Below are positions 35,941 to 45,018 of a stretch of DNA of 60,432 nucleotides, piece after piece. Position 1 is the stretch's first letter, and every line of letters begins with the position of its first letter. The notes below the pieces were generated by a model. It had not been told where the DNA came from. It worked only from the letters and a program-made list of their open reading frames with translations, and made no database searches. The DNA is from G020354785 sp964461435 (GTDB taxonomy: Bacteria > Bacteroidota > Bacteroidia > Bacteroidales > UBA10428): NCBI GenBank assembly GCA_964461435.1, contig CAYWUI010000017.1, positions 1 to 60,432 of the forward strand, written 5' to 3'. The position numbers were made by a program, and so were the translations under genes.

Positions 35941-37842
35941 TCAATAGGCCCTGATATTTTTACCTTCAATAAAATTAATAAATGCCATGTTCACCACTTT
36001 ATTACCTCCCGGTGTCGGATAATCACCTGTAAAATACCAGTCACCCAGATCATTGGGACACGCTTTATGAAGGTTTTCAATGGTCTGGTACACAATCTGC
36101 AGTTCCGATTTAATATCTGTGGTCTTCAGCATCCGGGCTATCTTTTCCGAGATTTCTTCATCTGAAAAGGGTTCATATATTTCTTTTACATAATTGATGA
36201 TCTTTTCTTTTGGCAGGTTCTCCTGGCCCTTGGATTTTTTATAGACATTGTTAATAACCGATTCTTTTCCCGATTCTTTCAGCAGTTCAATTGCGGCTCT
36301 GAATGCTATAAAATCACCCAGCCTTGCCATATCTATTCCGTAGCAGTCCGGATACCTTATCTGCGGTGATGATGAAACTATTATTATCTTTTTTGGCTCA
36401 AGCCTGTCGAGAATTTTGATTATACTGTATTTTAATGTCGTACCCCTGACAATTGAATCATCAATTATTACCAGGTAGTCTATACCTTTCCTTATGGTAT
36501 TGTAGGTGATATCGTATATATGTTCAACCAGGTCACTCCTTCCCTTATCCTGGGCGATGAAAGTTCTGAGTTTTATATCTTTAATTGCTATTTTTTCAGT
36601 TCTGGGTTTTATTGAAATAATATGTTTCAGTTTCTGTTCAGGGATATTTTTACCCTGTTTAAGAGCCTTAGTCAATTCTTTATTCTTCATGTAGGATTCA
36701 ACACCTTCAATCATTCCATAGAAAGCTGATTCAGCTGTATTGGGAATATATGAGAAGACGGTATTTTCAAGATCATTATTGACAGCACCTGTAATTTTTG
36801 GAGTAAGCAGCTTGCCCAGCATTTTTCTTTCCTGGTATATATCTTTATCGTTGCCCCTTGAAAAGTAAATTCGTTCGAAGGAGCATGATTTTCTTTCATA
36901 GGGGCCTCTGATCTTCCTGATCAGGATATTGCCTTTCTTTTTAATAATAATGGAAAATCCCGGTTTAAGCTCATTAATTTCTTCGGTTGCCACATTCATA
37001 ATAGTCTGAATAGCCGGACGTTCAGATGTTACAATTACAAACTCATCATTATGGAAATAAAATGCAGGCCGTATGCCCCACGGGTCACGCAGCACAAAAG
37101 CATCTCCATGTCCGGTTAATCCTGCAATCACATATCCGCCATCCCATTTTTTACTGGATTCGCGAAGCACGTTCTCGATTTTTATATTCTCTGCAATAAG
37201 TGATGAAATTTCCGTATTGGAATATCCCTGCTTTTTATACTTATCGAATTCTTTCTGGTTTTCGGTATCAAGAAAGTGTCCTATATTTTCAAGCATTATA
37301 ACGGTGTCAATTTTATCCCGCGGATGTTGTCCGAGTTCCAGTAATATCTTGAAAAGCTCATCGACGTTGGTAAGGTTAAAATTTCCCGCAATGACAAGGT
37401 TTCTTGTTTTCCAGTTATTCTGCCTCATTAAGGGCTGAACATTTTCTATTTTGTTATTACCGTAGGTGCCGTAGCGTAAATGTCCCAGCAGCAACTCACC
37501 CGCAAATGGCAGATTTTTCTTTGCCCATGAGGCATCATTCAGCCTGAGGGGATTCTTATTTCCTGACTTTGTAAACCTCCTGTTTATCTTTCTGAAAATA
37601 TAATCTATTGCAGAACTTTTGTTTGTCTTAATAAGATGTATATATTCATTGCCGGATTCCAGGTCGAATTTCAGACTAACAACGCCGGCACCGTCCTGGC
37701 CCCTATTATGCTGTTTCTCCATAAGCAGGTATAGCTTCTGCAGGCCATATCTCCATGTACCATACTTAAGCTGGTAGTATTCCAATGGTTTCAATAGCCT
37801 AACAAGGGCAATTCCACACTCATGTTTTACAACATCACTCAT
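35941..37842 (-). CDS. purF: Amidophosphoribosyltransferase, long form
   Basis: This 633-aa protein has a PurF-type glutamine amidotransferase domain followed by a phosphoribosyltransferase. C9 in KHECGIALV is the expected nucleophile after removal of an eight-residue propeptide, and QHNRGQDGAG follows. The PRPP motif is VIIDDSIVRGTT near residues 458-470. The usual PurF is about 470-505 aa; the extra length lies in N-terminal inserts and a C-terminal tail of about 100 residues. Some Bacteroidota also carry a short PurF, so this could be a paralogue with another role. It is probably the last gene of a transcript with the LEA-type and SPOR genes (gaps 32 and 18). Confidence 0.82.
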   Translation of the reverse strand: MSDVVKHECGIALVRLLKPLEYYQLKYGTWRYGLQKLYLLMEKQHNRGQDGAGVVSLKFDLESGNEYIHLIKTNKSSAIDYIFRKINRRFTKSGNKNPLRLNDASWAKKNLPFAGELLLGHLRYGTYGNNKIENVQPLMRQNNWKTRNLVIAGNFNLTNVDELFKILLELGQHPRDKIDTVIMLENIGHFLDTENQKEFDKYKKQGYSNTEISSLIAENIKIENVLRESSKKWDGGYVIAGLTGHGDAFVLRDPWGIRPAFYFHNDEFVIVTSERPAIQTIMNVATEEINELKPGFSIIIKKKGNILIRKIRGPYERKSCSFERIYFSRGNDKDIYQERKMLGKLLTPKITGAVNNDLENTVFSYIPNTAESAFYGMIEGVESYMKNKELTKALKQGKNIPEQKLKHIISIKPRTEKIAIKDIKLRTFIAQDKGRSDLVEHIYDITYNTIRKGIDYLVIIDDSIVRGTTLKYSIIKILDRLEPKKIIIVSSSPQIRYPDCYGIDMARLGDFIAFRAAIELLKESGKESVINNVYKKSKGQENLPKEKIINYVKEIYEPFSDEEISEKIARMLKTTDIKSELQIVYQTIENLHKACPNDLGDWYFTGDYPTPGGNKVVNMAFINFIEGKNIRAY

Positions 37843-37860
37843 TCCGCAGTCTGATAAAGT

Positions 37861-38343
37861 CTATTTCAATTCGGGAAATGATATATTAACCCTCCTGACA
37901 ATAAATGCACCCGGGAAATCTCTTTCAATAATTTTTAAAAATTTAAGTGCTTCGCTTTCAGTCCTGAAATCACCAACGTATAGTTTATAATAGGGATAAA
38001 CAAATTCTTCATAGAAAGGCATATTAACATATTTGTTTTTAAATCTTGAACGCACTGCCATACATTTTTCCCTGGCATCCTGACCCGTATCACGAAATAT
38101 AGATATTCTGTATCCTTTAATTCCGTTAAGCTTACTGCAGGACCTTAGCTGGTGGTTCATGAAGGTAACAAGCAGGCTATCCTGGATGATTTGTACTTCT
38201 CCACGGTTAGGTTTGTGCTGATTTAGTCTTTTAAAGATATTAATCTGTTCCTGTCCCCTGAGAGTATTAAGGTTAATAAAAATCAGAGCTATGACATAAA
38301 CACAATTTTTCACCCGGCTCCTAAGTGTATTATTAGGTTTCAA
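37861..38343 (-). CDS. Secreted SPOR-like domain protein
   Basis: This 160-aa protein has a signal peptide (after RVKNCVYVIALIFINLNTLRG) and a C-terminal SPOR-like fold, GYRISIFRDTGQDAREKCMAVRSRF...YYKLYVGDFRTESEALKFLKII, with the typical strand-helix-strand pattern and the gap-spaced Y/F residues. SPOR domains bind peptidoglycan glycans lacking stem peptides. The start is TTG at 38343: upstream in-frame ATT and CTA codons are followed by a TGA stop at 38350-38352, and no ATG is available. It precedes purF by 18 bases. Confidence 0.75.
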   Translation of the reverse strand: MKPNNTLRSRVKNCVYVIALIFINLNTLRGQEQINIFKRLNQHKPNRGEVQIIQDSLLVTFMNHQLRSCSKLNGIKGYRISIFRDTGQDAREKCMAVRSRFKNKYVNMPFYEEFVYPYYKLYVGDFRTESEALKFLKIIERDFPGAFIVRRVNISFPELK

Positions 38344-38375
38344 AATTAGTCAAATTTTGTTTAGATTGTTTTAAA

Positions 38376-38828
38376 TCATTTAAATGAATTAATGTATAAT
38401 GTTTCTTCAATATTAATTTTCCTGCCAACCATCAGGGATTTGAATTTTATATATCCTTCCATTTGTAACTTTATATTTTCATGATTTATAACTTCAAGAA
38501 CAAGGGCGATTCCCTGGATGACATTTGCAATTTTTAATTTCAGCCTGAAGTTATGAATCTCATTTGATTTTGCAGGTATTACAATAGCCTTATCAGTAGT
38601 GAGCTTCCCCAGATATTGATTATTAACCGATGTTTTGATATCTATTTCCTTTATCTTAAATCCTATTGATCGCGGATTTTTAACCGGGACCTTTATTTCC
38701 AGCTCAAGCACATTGTTTTTTAATCCGGTTATCCTGATATCCTCCGGTTTGCCAAGTTCAATATCTTCAAAATTAGTACAACAGGAAAGTAAAAGCAGCA
38801 AAACAAAATATAAAGGTTTCTTTATCAT
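38376..38828 (-). CDS. LEA-type lipoprotein
   Basis: This 150-aa lipoprotein has a short signal sequence with the lipobox LLSCC. The mature part resembles the late-embryogenesis-abundant type 2 (LEA14) fold: LEIKVPVKNPRSIGFKIKEIDI, YLGKLTTDKAIVIPAKSNEIHNFRLKL, in which a VKNPNxxxxxI-like strand is typical. Such proteins bind or shield hydrophobic partners in the periplasm; no specific role is known here. It is the first gene of a likely transcript with the SPOR and purF genes. An upstream divergent gap of 226 bases separates it from the CoA-binding gene. Confidence 0.7.
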   Translation of the reverse strand: MIKKPLYFVLLLLLSCCTNFEDIELGKPEDIRITGLKNNVLELEIKVPVKNPRSIGFKIKEIDIKTSVNNQYLGKLTTDKAIVIPAKSNEIHNFRLKLKIANVIQGIALVLEVINHENIKLQMEGYIKFKSLMVGRKINIEETLYINSFK

Positions 38829-39054
38829 CTATTTATAAGTAATTCAATTACAGCAGTATATATTATCATTCAAGGCTTGAACGGGCATAAAAGTTTAATC
38901 ACTATTAATTACTATTGATGTATTAATTTATAATTTTAAATTATATTGCAATTATGTAATAATTATTTTAAACGTTCAAATAATATATTTATTAGGGTAA
39001 ATATATTTTAATATTTTTAATGCTAATGAATTAATCTTAAAATAGAAAAATATA

Positions 39055-39507
39055 ATGGTAACAAAAAAGGAAATTGCAGATTTTTTTGAGCCAAAGAAGC
39101 TTGCAATAGTTGGAGTATCAAGAGATGTAAAAAAGTTTAGCCATATTGTCTTCAAAGATCTGAAAGCCAGGGGTTATAAGGTTTTTCCCGTTAATCCGTT
39201 TGCAGATAAAATAGACGGGGATGCATGCTACAAAAGGGTGCATGATCTGCCCGGTGATATAAAAAGTGTGCTTATTTTAACTCCAAAGAAAGAAACGGAC
39301 AGTGTTTTGAGGGAAGTAATAAACAAGGGTATTATCAATATATGGGTACAGCAGATGTCAGAAACTGAGGAAACTATTAAAATAGCTGAAGAATATCAGA
39401 AAGAGATTATCCACAGGAAGTGTATTTATATGTTTGCCGAGCCTGTTACAGGGGTACATAAATTTCACAGGGCCATATTAAGGTTGTTTGGAAGGCTGCC
39501 AAAATAA
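39055..39507 (+). CDS. CoA-binding domain protein (YccU-like)
   Basis: This 150-aa protein has a CoA-binding Rossmann fold with LAIVGVSRDVKKFSHIVFKDLKARGYKVFPVNP, the typical GxS-x5-(S/G) and VNP motifs, and VLILTPKKETDSVLREVINKGIINIWVQQM. A member of the small stand-alone YccU family; an actual CoA ligand is expected from family. It stands alone with a very AT-rich upstream region and is convergent with the GNAT gene, whose stop is 12 bases away. Confidence 0.88.
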   Translation: MVTKKEIADFFEPKKLAIVGVSRDVKKFSHIVFKDLKARGYKVFPVNPFADKIDGDACYKRVHDLPGDIKSVLILTPKKETDSVLREVINKGIINIWVQQMSETEETIKIAEEYQKEIIHRKCIYMFAEPVTGVHKFHRAILRLFGRLPK

Positions 39508-39519
39508 GGACTAATCCGG

Positions 39520-40434
39520 TTATAGCTTTTTTGCTGTTTGCATAACAAGGACATCTGAATCAATAAAAGGGCCTATTCTTCTGTAAATAAAATTCAACAT
39601 TCTTCTGTCGGAGTTGTCAACCAGCCAGATAAAACCAGGTATGTTATTTTTGAACTGTATTTGCACGGACCTGTTCAGAAGGGCAACAGGCAAGCTGGCA
39701 TGCCGGCGGTATTCTTCACGGACAAAAAGATTATTATACTCAATGGTATCCTTATCCAATCTATAGGTTATATTCCAGCCAATTATTTGCGATTTATATA
39801 ATAGTCCGACGCTATTCAGGGTTTCAATTTTTTCAGCATTAACAAATGGCGCCAGAAACCGGGGGATGATTTTTTCATTCCTGATATGCCTTTCCAGATC
39901 ATTTTTCTGCCTGTCATCAATATCAATCCATAATACAATTTGCATTCCCTCGGGCAGGTGCCGGTCATGTGTCCATCTAACCTCATCCCTGTGATTTATG
40001 CTTGATTTGAAAATATGCATTAACGTAACAGGAGTAGTCCATTTATCTTTTTCCACCAGTTTAAATATAAAACCTTTGCTTTCCCAGTTTGAGCGGAAGT
40101 ATATCCTTGCTTCCCGGTAGCCTGCTTTGGCAAGGGCCACGGTTATATAATTTACCAGCTTACTTCCCAGTCCCCTGTTTCTATGTTCTTTATCGACGAG
40201 GAGGGAGAGGATTTCAGAATGCTTTTTGCTTCTGTCAAATTCGGCAACCGCCATGCCTGCTATTTTGCTGTCTGTTTTTACCAGGATTGCCAGCAACGGA
40301 TCATTAATATCCATTGTTTTCATCTTATCGCTTATCCTGGGGAAGGTATAGCTGTCATATTCCGAAAGTAAATACGATAGAGTCAGGTCTGTGCTTAATT
40401 GAAATTTATAATCCACGATTTTATTAATTTTCAA
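39520..40434 (-). CDS. Double GNAT-domain acetyltransferase-like protein
   Basis: This 304-aa protein begins with a GNAT acyltransferase domain: LLVDKEHRNRGLGSKLVNYI is the acetyl-CoA binding motif A, at about residues 76-95. A second, degenerate GNAT-like half follows (FVREEYRRHASLPVALLNRSVQI at about 225-250). The TTG start at 40434 directly abuts the TAG stop (40435-40437) of the upstream TIGR03032-like gene in the same reading frame. That single stop could allow limited readthrough to a 659-aa fusion, or it may be normal coupled initiation. The substrate is unknown. The two genes probably act together. Confidence 0.75.
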   Translation of the reverse strand: MKINKIVDYKFQLSTDLTLSYLLSEYDSYTFPRISDKMKTMDINDPLLAILVKTDSKIAGMAVAEFDRSKKHSEILSLLVDKEHRNRGLGSKLVNYITVALAKAGYREARIYFRSNWESKGFIFKLVEKDKWTTPVTLMHIFKSSINHRDEVRWTHDRHLPEGMQIVLWIDIDDRQKNDLERHIRNEKIIPRFLAPFVNAEKIETLNSVGLLYKSQIIGWNITYRLDKDTIEYNNLFVREEYRRHASLPVALLNRSVQIQFKNNIPGFIWLVDNSDRRMLNFIYRRIGPFIDSDVLVMQTAKKL

Positions 40435-41499
40435 CTAATCATTATTTTCTGATTTTGCCCAGTATGTATCTGTTTCATTTACCAGGGCCAGCCTGTGTTC
40501 TTTTCTTTCAGGATTTAAAATATTCGGTCTTTTAAATCCCGGAATAATTTTCACATCATATATTTCGTCAACATTTGTTTTGTAAATAATTTGTCCGCTT
40601 ACCCTGCCCAGGGGAAGATTGACAACCACAATTCCTGCAAATGATGATGCGGCGATCGGCAGATCTGTAAATACCCCATCTGTATGTCGAAGTCCGGAGA
40701 CGCCAATAAAAAGGTAATCTCCTGCTTTTGCCATGCCACGCGCGAAGCTATTTAGTTTAGCAACAACTTCAGATTTATGATTTTTCAGGTCTGCCTTCAT
40801 CAGCTCTCCCCTTGCCGACTGCAAAAAATATAGCTCATTATCATAAATCCTGGGAGAGTGGGGCATTGCAAGTTCGTCAAGCACAATCTCGCCGGACTGC
40901 ACATCCATAATTATGCCGCCTGCAAGTTTTTTTTCTCTCCATCCCTGTTTTGTATTAGTATTTCCCAAGGCAGAAACATATTTTATTTTTCCATTGCCGA
41001 GGGCCATACCATTGAGGTGACATCTGTCTTCAGGGGCCAGCTGGTCTATAAATCCCGGCTTCCAGATAGTCTTAAAGCTATATTCTTCATCAATTTCTGA
41101 TACGCATGAAAACAAAGTATTAATTGCCGTAAGTTTATTATTGATATAGTTCATGTCATGCAAAGCCAGCTGTCCGGTATAATATAAGGCCCGTGGCAGG
41201 TACAGGGCATCATAGGTGCAGGGTTTGGCCGGGTAGTGTTTTGCCAGCCGGGGTGAATTACGAAGGATAACAACCTCGTTTTTGCATGCGACAGCAAGCT
41301 TATTATCACCCTGAGCTATACCCATAGCATTGTCAAAGGTCCTTGGTAACTGTATAAGTTTATCCCTGTTCGGGGCACTTATAAAAATTACTTTGCAGGC
41401 CTGGTATGTACTGAAAGCAATTGTACAATTAAGCTCATACAATATCCCGGGAATATTCGGACTATATACTGAAGAAAACGGGGGTAACGGAGCAGACAT
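40435..41499 (-). CDS. TIGR03032-like conserved protein of unknown function
   Basis: This 354-aa protein resembles the TIGR03032 (DUF4915) family, whose fixed motifs I recall as EDRCHLNG, GWRE and MPHSPR; here I see APEDRCHLNGMALG, TKQGWREKKLAGG and AMPHSPRIYDNELYF, then GRVSGQIIY. A beta-propeller-like fold is likely from the repeated short strands (LYFLQSARGELMKAD, DYLFIGVSGLRHTDG). There is no signal peptide, so it is cytoplasmic. The function of this family is not established. It is followed by a GNAT gene in the same frame without any spacer, a two-gene unit with a candidate promoter at 41561-41568. Confidence 0.8.
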   Translation of the reverse strand: MSAPLPPFSSVYSPNIPGILYELNCTIAFSTYQACKVIFISAPNRDKLIQLPRTFDNAMGIAQGDNKLAVACKNEVVILRNSPRLAKHYPAKPCTYDALYLPRALYYTGQLALHDMNYINNKLTAINTLFSCVSEIDEEYSFKTIWKPGFIDQLAPEDRCHLNGMALGNGKIKYVSALGNTNTKQGWREKKLAGGIIMDVQSGEIVLDELAMPHSPRIYDNELYFLQSARGELMKADLKNHKSEVVAKLNSFARGMAKAGDYLFIGVSGLRHTDGVFTDLPIAASSFAGIVVVNLPLGRVSGQIIYKTNVDEIYDVKIIPGFKRPNILNPERKEHRLALVNETDTYWAKSENND

Positions 41500-41560
41500 A
41501 AACCAGTATCTGAAAATGTTAATTAGATTTTTGTAATTCTCAATGCTACAATACTTATAA

Positions 41561-41568
41561 CAAATATA
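41561..41568 (-). promoter_or_regulatory. Candidate -7 element for TIGR03032/GNAT unit
   Basis: On the minus strand TATATTTG exactly matches TAnnTTTG, 61 bases before the ATG at 41499. It lies in the divergent gap shared with the MORN-repeat gene. Confidence 0.4.
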
Positions 41569-41705
41569 TACATAAGTTTCTTATTATGGTTGATATGTTC
41601 TTTTATAAATATTATTAAAATATTTGTTTAATAATCCGCAAAAATTTAACTTGGACTTACCAATATCACTTAATAACGGTAATTCAGGTTTTAGTTAATT
41701 ATAAT

Positions 41706-42170
41706 ATGATAAAAGACTCAATCATGAAACAGGGACTTATATTTATAATGATTTTAATGACTGTTAATATTTATTCACAGGAGGCAGGATGTATTTCCGG
41801 ATCCTGTGAAAACGGGAAAGGTGTATATATTGATGCTAACGGGTACAGGTATGCGGGAAATTTTGCAAATGGTAAACGTGAAGGCCCCGGCACATGGTCC
41901 AGTCCGGATGGTGAAAGTTATGACGGCTTGTGGGCAAATGATGTCTTTCACGGGCAGGGTACCTATATATGGGCGGACGGAGCAAAATATACCGGGGAAT
42001 GGAAAAATGGTGTGCAGGACGGATATGGAATTTATTTTTATACCAATGGCGATAAATACACGGGATATTTCAAGAACAACAAATTTCAGGGTAAGGGGAA
42101 ATATACATGGGCAGACGGCACTGTGCAGGAAGGTATTTATGAGAACGGCAGTTATGTTGGTCCGGAATAG
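41706..42170 (+). CDS. Secreted MORN-repeat protein
   Basis: A 154-aa protein with a signal peptide (ending NIYS-Q) and four complete MORN repeats of about 23 residues, each of the form YxGxWxNGxxxGxGxY: YAGNFANGKREGPGTW, YDGLWANDVFHGQGTY, YTGEWKNGVQDGYGIY and YTGYFKNNKFQGKGKY. A fifth, partial one (EGIYENGSYVG) ends the protein. MORN repeats often bind lipids or proteins; a role here is not assigned. The start is ATG 41706, or ATG 41724, which would give a better-proportioned signal peptide. It stands alone, divergent from TIGR03032. Confidence 0.88.
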   Translation: MIKDSIMKQGLIFIMILMTVNIYSQEAGCISGSCENGKGVYIDANGYRYAGNFANGKREGPGTWSSPDGESYDGLWANDVFHGQGTYIWADGAKYTGEWKNGVQDGYGIYFYTNGDKYTGYFKNNKFQGKGKYTWADGTVQEGIYENGSYVGPE

Positions 42171-42198
42171 TCATGCTGCATTGGCCTGGCTGCGCTGT

Positions 42199-43155
42199 TT
42201 AAATTTCAGTAAATTCCGATTTATGCAACCTTGCATTATCGATACTTGCATTAAGCTCAAACCCTATTAACAGGGTAAGAGCATTAAAATTAAGCCATAG
42301 CATCAGGGCAATGAGTGCTCCTATAGAGCCGAAAAACTTATTTAAATTGGCAAAGTTATTAATGATGTATGAGAATACCAGCGAGGTGATTATTGCCAGC
42401 AAGGTAGCCAGGGTGGAGCCGGCGGAATAGAATTTCCATTTGGTTTTTCTCATGGGTGCCAGGTAATAGAGAAAAGATATTGAGAAAAACGTTAGTCCGA
42501 TTATTATGATCCACTTCCCGGTAAACAGAAGGTAGTCAGTTATATCTATTTCTATTATTTCCGATTCAGCGAGTTTTCCTATTCCTGCCTTGCTGAAAAT
42601 AAATAATACCGTAGCCAGGGAAACAAGTAAGGACAGAATAAATACCAGTGCCACCGATACTAACCTTCGCTCGAGCCAGGGGCGGGTTTCAATAGTGTGG
42701 TATGTGGCGTTGAAGGCTTCAATCATACCGTTTACGGCTTTTTGTGCGAAGAAGAATGCTGTTAATAGTCCGAATATCTGGAGGCCACCCCTCTTTACAA
42801 ATATTTCCGCCAGCAGTGATTCAATAGCTATATAGGAATTTTCAGGGATTATATCGTACATTATCTCCATCAGTTCTTTCTGGAAGTTTTTGATCGGAAG
42901 GTAGGGGATCAAAGTAAGCAGGAAGATAATGCCGGGGCCGAGGGCCAGGAGAAAGTTGAAGGCTATGGAAGAAGCCCTGATATTTAAAGAACCTTTCGTC
43001 AAACCATTAAAGAAGAATGAAAAGACATTGTATATCGGAACACCTTCAAAGCCAGGAAAAGATATCCGTCTGAAATAGTCTATTATTTTATGTACCTTTT
43101 TGTTAAAAAATTTATATGTTCTCTGATAATGGTGCTTCTTCATCCAAACTAACAT
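42199..43155 (-). CDS. YihY/BrkB-family membrane protein
   Basis: This 318-aa membrane protein has the YihY fold with about six helices: FNFLLALGPGIIFLLTLIPYLPI, LQIFGLLTAFFFAQKAV, LVSVALVFILSLLVSLATVLFIF and WIIIIGLTFFSISFLYYLAP, followed by two more. The LGPGxxFLxTLIPYxP and AxNxTYxxxExRPW motifs are family-typical. These proteins are sometimes labelled ribonuclease BN, which is an error for this family; the actual function is unknown. The start could be ATG 43155 (7 bases inside nadC) or ATG 43143. Confidence 0.88.
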   Translation of the reverse strand: MLVWMKKHHYQRTYKFFNKKVHKIIDYFRRISFPGFEGVPIYNVFSFFFNGLTKGSLNIRASSIAFNFLLALGPGIIFLLTLIPYLPIKNFQKELMEIMYDIIPENSYIAIESLLAEIFVKRGGLQIFGLLTAFFFAQKAVNGMIEAFNATYHTIETRPWLERRLVSVALVFILSLLVSLATVLFIFSKAGIGKLAESEIIEIDITDYLLFTGKWIIIIGLTFFSISFLYYLAPMRKTKWKFYSAGSTLATLLAIITSLVFSYIINNFANLNKFFGSIGALIALMLWLNFNALTLLIGFELNASIDNARLHKSEFTEI

Positions 43156-43997
43156 TTTACAGCCTTAATACTCATATCCAGACTTTTAAAACGGTGTGTC
43201 AGCTCCCCGATTGAGATAAAATCTACTCCGCATTCAGCGTAATCCCTTACATTCTCCAGAGTTATCCTCCCTGAAGATTCAATAATATATCTTCCTTTAA
43301 TAAGCTTTACCGCCTGTTTTGTGTCATCAACAGTAAAATTATCGAGCATAATTATGTTGACCATGCCAATTTTTAGAATTTCTTTCACATCATCGATATT
43401 TCTTGCTTCAATTTCCACTTTGATATCCTTATTAAGCTTTTTCAGGTAATCATGAGTTCTGATTATTGCATTTTCAATTCCTCCTGCAAAATCTATATGG
43501 TTATCTTTAATAAGTATCATGTCAAATAATCCTATCCTATGATTTTCGCCGCCACCTGTCTTAACGGCCATTTTTTCAAGCAGGCGCATGCCGGGTGTGG
43601 TTTTCCGGGTGTCAAGTATTTTTGTTTTAAGCCCTTCCAGCTTTTTTACATAAATATTTGTCTGGGTAGCGATGCCGCTCATTCGTTGCATTATGTTAAG
43701 TACCAGGCGTTCACATTTCAGGATAGCATGTACATTCCCGCTGACCTTAAATGCAATATCTCCCGGTTTAATTTTATGTCCGTCATTAACCAGGGGTTCA
43801 AACTGAATGCCAGGATCGATTTTCTTAAATATTTTTTCAGCCATATGCATTCCTGCAAGAATACCTTCCCCGTTAATTATTAATTGTGCTTTCCCCACGC
43901 TGCCTTCGGGAATACAGGCTAATGAAGTATGGTCCCCTTCTCCGACATCCTCTGTTAAGGCTGAATTAATAAGTATTTCTATAGAGCTATTCTCCAT
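43149..43997 (-). CDS. nadC: Nicotinate-nucleotide pyrophosphorylase NadC
   Basis: This 282-aa enzyme converts quinolinate and PRPP to nicotinate mononucleotide in de novo NAD synthesis. Visible motifs are EGDHTSLACIP, KILDTRKTTPGMRLLEKMAVKTGGGENHRIGLFDMILIKDNHI in parts, VEIEARNIDDV and IIMLDNFTVD, then SSGRITLENV. The KTGGGxNHR loop holds the quinolinate-binding residues. Its start overlaps the DUF4783 gene by 11 bases and its end overlaps or touches the yihY start, so all three are probably one transcript. Confidence 0.95.
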   Translation of the reverse strand: MENSSIEILINSALTEDVGEGDHTSLACIPEGSVGKAQLIINGEGILAGMHMAEKIFKKIDPGIQFEPLVNDGHKIKPGDIAFKVSGNVHAILKCERLVLNIMQRMSGIATQTNIYVKKLEGLKTKILDTRKTTPGMRLLEKMAVKTGGGENHRIGLFDMILIKDNHIDFAGGIENAIIRTHDYLKKLNKDIKVEIEARNIDDVKEILKIGMVNIIMLDNFTVDDTKQAVKLIKGRYIIESSGRITLENVRDYAECGVDFISIGELTHRFKSLDMSIKAVKC

Positions 43998-44403
43998 CTT
44001 CTTTTTCTATACGTAATTGGTTGATTACCGCGGTACCTTCCTTAATCTTTATCAGGATGGTGACCCTGAATTTTCCATTTGAAGTGGTGAGGTTACCTAT
44101 AGCATATCTTGATGTTTCTTTACCCCCCTTATGTAAGATGCTGAAGCTTTGCGGAGGATGATTTTTAAAAAAATCCTGAATTATCAGCTCCGCCTGGTTT
44201 TTACTATATATGTCATCTATATCGGACAACGCCAGCTCAACGCTGTTATTGAAATATTTTGCCAGCTCCCGGGCATTACCTTCTTTTATAGCATTAATAA
44301 TTCCATCAGGAATATCATCATTAAAATTATAAGTATTCGATCTGCAGCTTACCAGTGAAGCCTGAAAAAATAAAAAGGGTATTATAAGTTTTATTAATTT
44401 CAT
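43987..44403 (-). CDS. DUF4783 lipoprotein
   Basis: This 138-aa exported protein has a signal peptide with the lipobox LVSC. The mature domain, IPDGIINAIKEGNARELAKYFNNSVELAL and AELIIQDFFKNHPPQSFSILHKG, is typical of DUF4783, a SnoaL/NTF2-like fold (helix-rich start, then strands). Function is unknown. It is the first gene before nadC and yihY, and I recall the rlmH-DUF4783-nadC neighbourhood as common in Bacteroidota. It is divergent from rlmH with a 92-base gap. Confidence 0.85.
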   Translation of the reverse strand: MKLIKLIIPFLFFQASLVSCRSNTYNFNDDIPDGIINAIKEGNARELAKYFNNSVELALSDIDDIYSKNQAELIIQDFFKNHPPQSFSILHKGGKETSRYAIGNLTTSNGKFRVTILIKIKEGTAVINQLRIEKEDGE

Positions 44404-44495
44404 TGTTTTATGGATTATGTTTGTATATTATTTTGATTAGTGCCCGGTAACTGATATTTTATATCATAAAAATATTATATCTTATTTGAAATACC

Positions 44496-44966
44496 ATGAA
44501 ATTATATTTAATTAATACCGGTAAGACAAAAATAAGCTATTTAAAAGAAGGAATACATATTTTTGAAAAAAGGATAGGCCGGTATATTTCTTTTGAAAGT
44601 TATGAGCTTCCTGAAATTAAAAATGCAGGACGTTCATCAGTTCATAGAATAAGGGAAGCTGAGGGCAAAAACTTGATAAAATATATTGAGAAATCCGATT
44701 ATTCCGTACTGCTCGACGAAAAGGGCAGGGAATTTAATTCAATAGAATTTTCGGAATATATTCAGAAGTTGATGAACAGGGGGCTGTCAGCAGTTTATTT
44801 TTTTACCGGCGGTGCTGACGGATTTTCTGATGAGGTGTATAACAGGGCAGATGAGGTCATATCTTTGTCAAAAATGACATTTACTCATGAATTGGTAAGA
44901 TTACTGTTTCTCGAGCAATTATACAGGGCCCTGACAATATTAAAAGGAGACCCCTATCATCATTAA
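44496..44966 (+). CDS. rlmH: 23S rRNA (pseudouridine-1915-N3)-methyltransferase RlmH
   Basis: This 156-aa SPOUT methyltransferase modifies pseudouridine 1915 in helix 69 of 23S rRNA, acting on assembled 70S ribosomes. Motifs: VLLDEKGREFNSIEF, FTGGADGF in the knotted SAM site and the C-terminal MTFTHELVRLLFLEQLYRALTILKGDPYHH, whose HELVR and final YHH are family-typical. Length is the usual 155-160. Starts ATG 44496; divergent from the DUF4783 operon. Confidence 0.97.
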   Translation: MKLYLINTGKTKISYLKEGIHIFEKRIGRYISFESYELPEIKNAGRSSVHRIREAEGKNLIKYIEKSDYSVLLDEKGREFNSIEFSEYIQKLMNRGLSAVYFFTGGADGFSDEVYNRADEVISLSKMTFTHELVRLLFLEQLYRALTILKGDPYHH

Positions 44967-45018
44967 TTAATATTTCTATATTAGATTTGTATAAATTTAT
45001 AAGTATCATCTGCAGCTC

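Noticed and set aside
44404..44495. Possible shared divergent promoter of DUF4783 and rlmH
   Set aside because: No exact or near-exact TAnnTTTG with reasonable spacing on either strand, so it is not listed.
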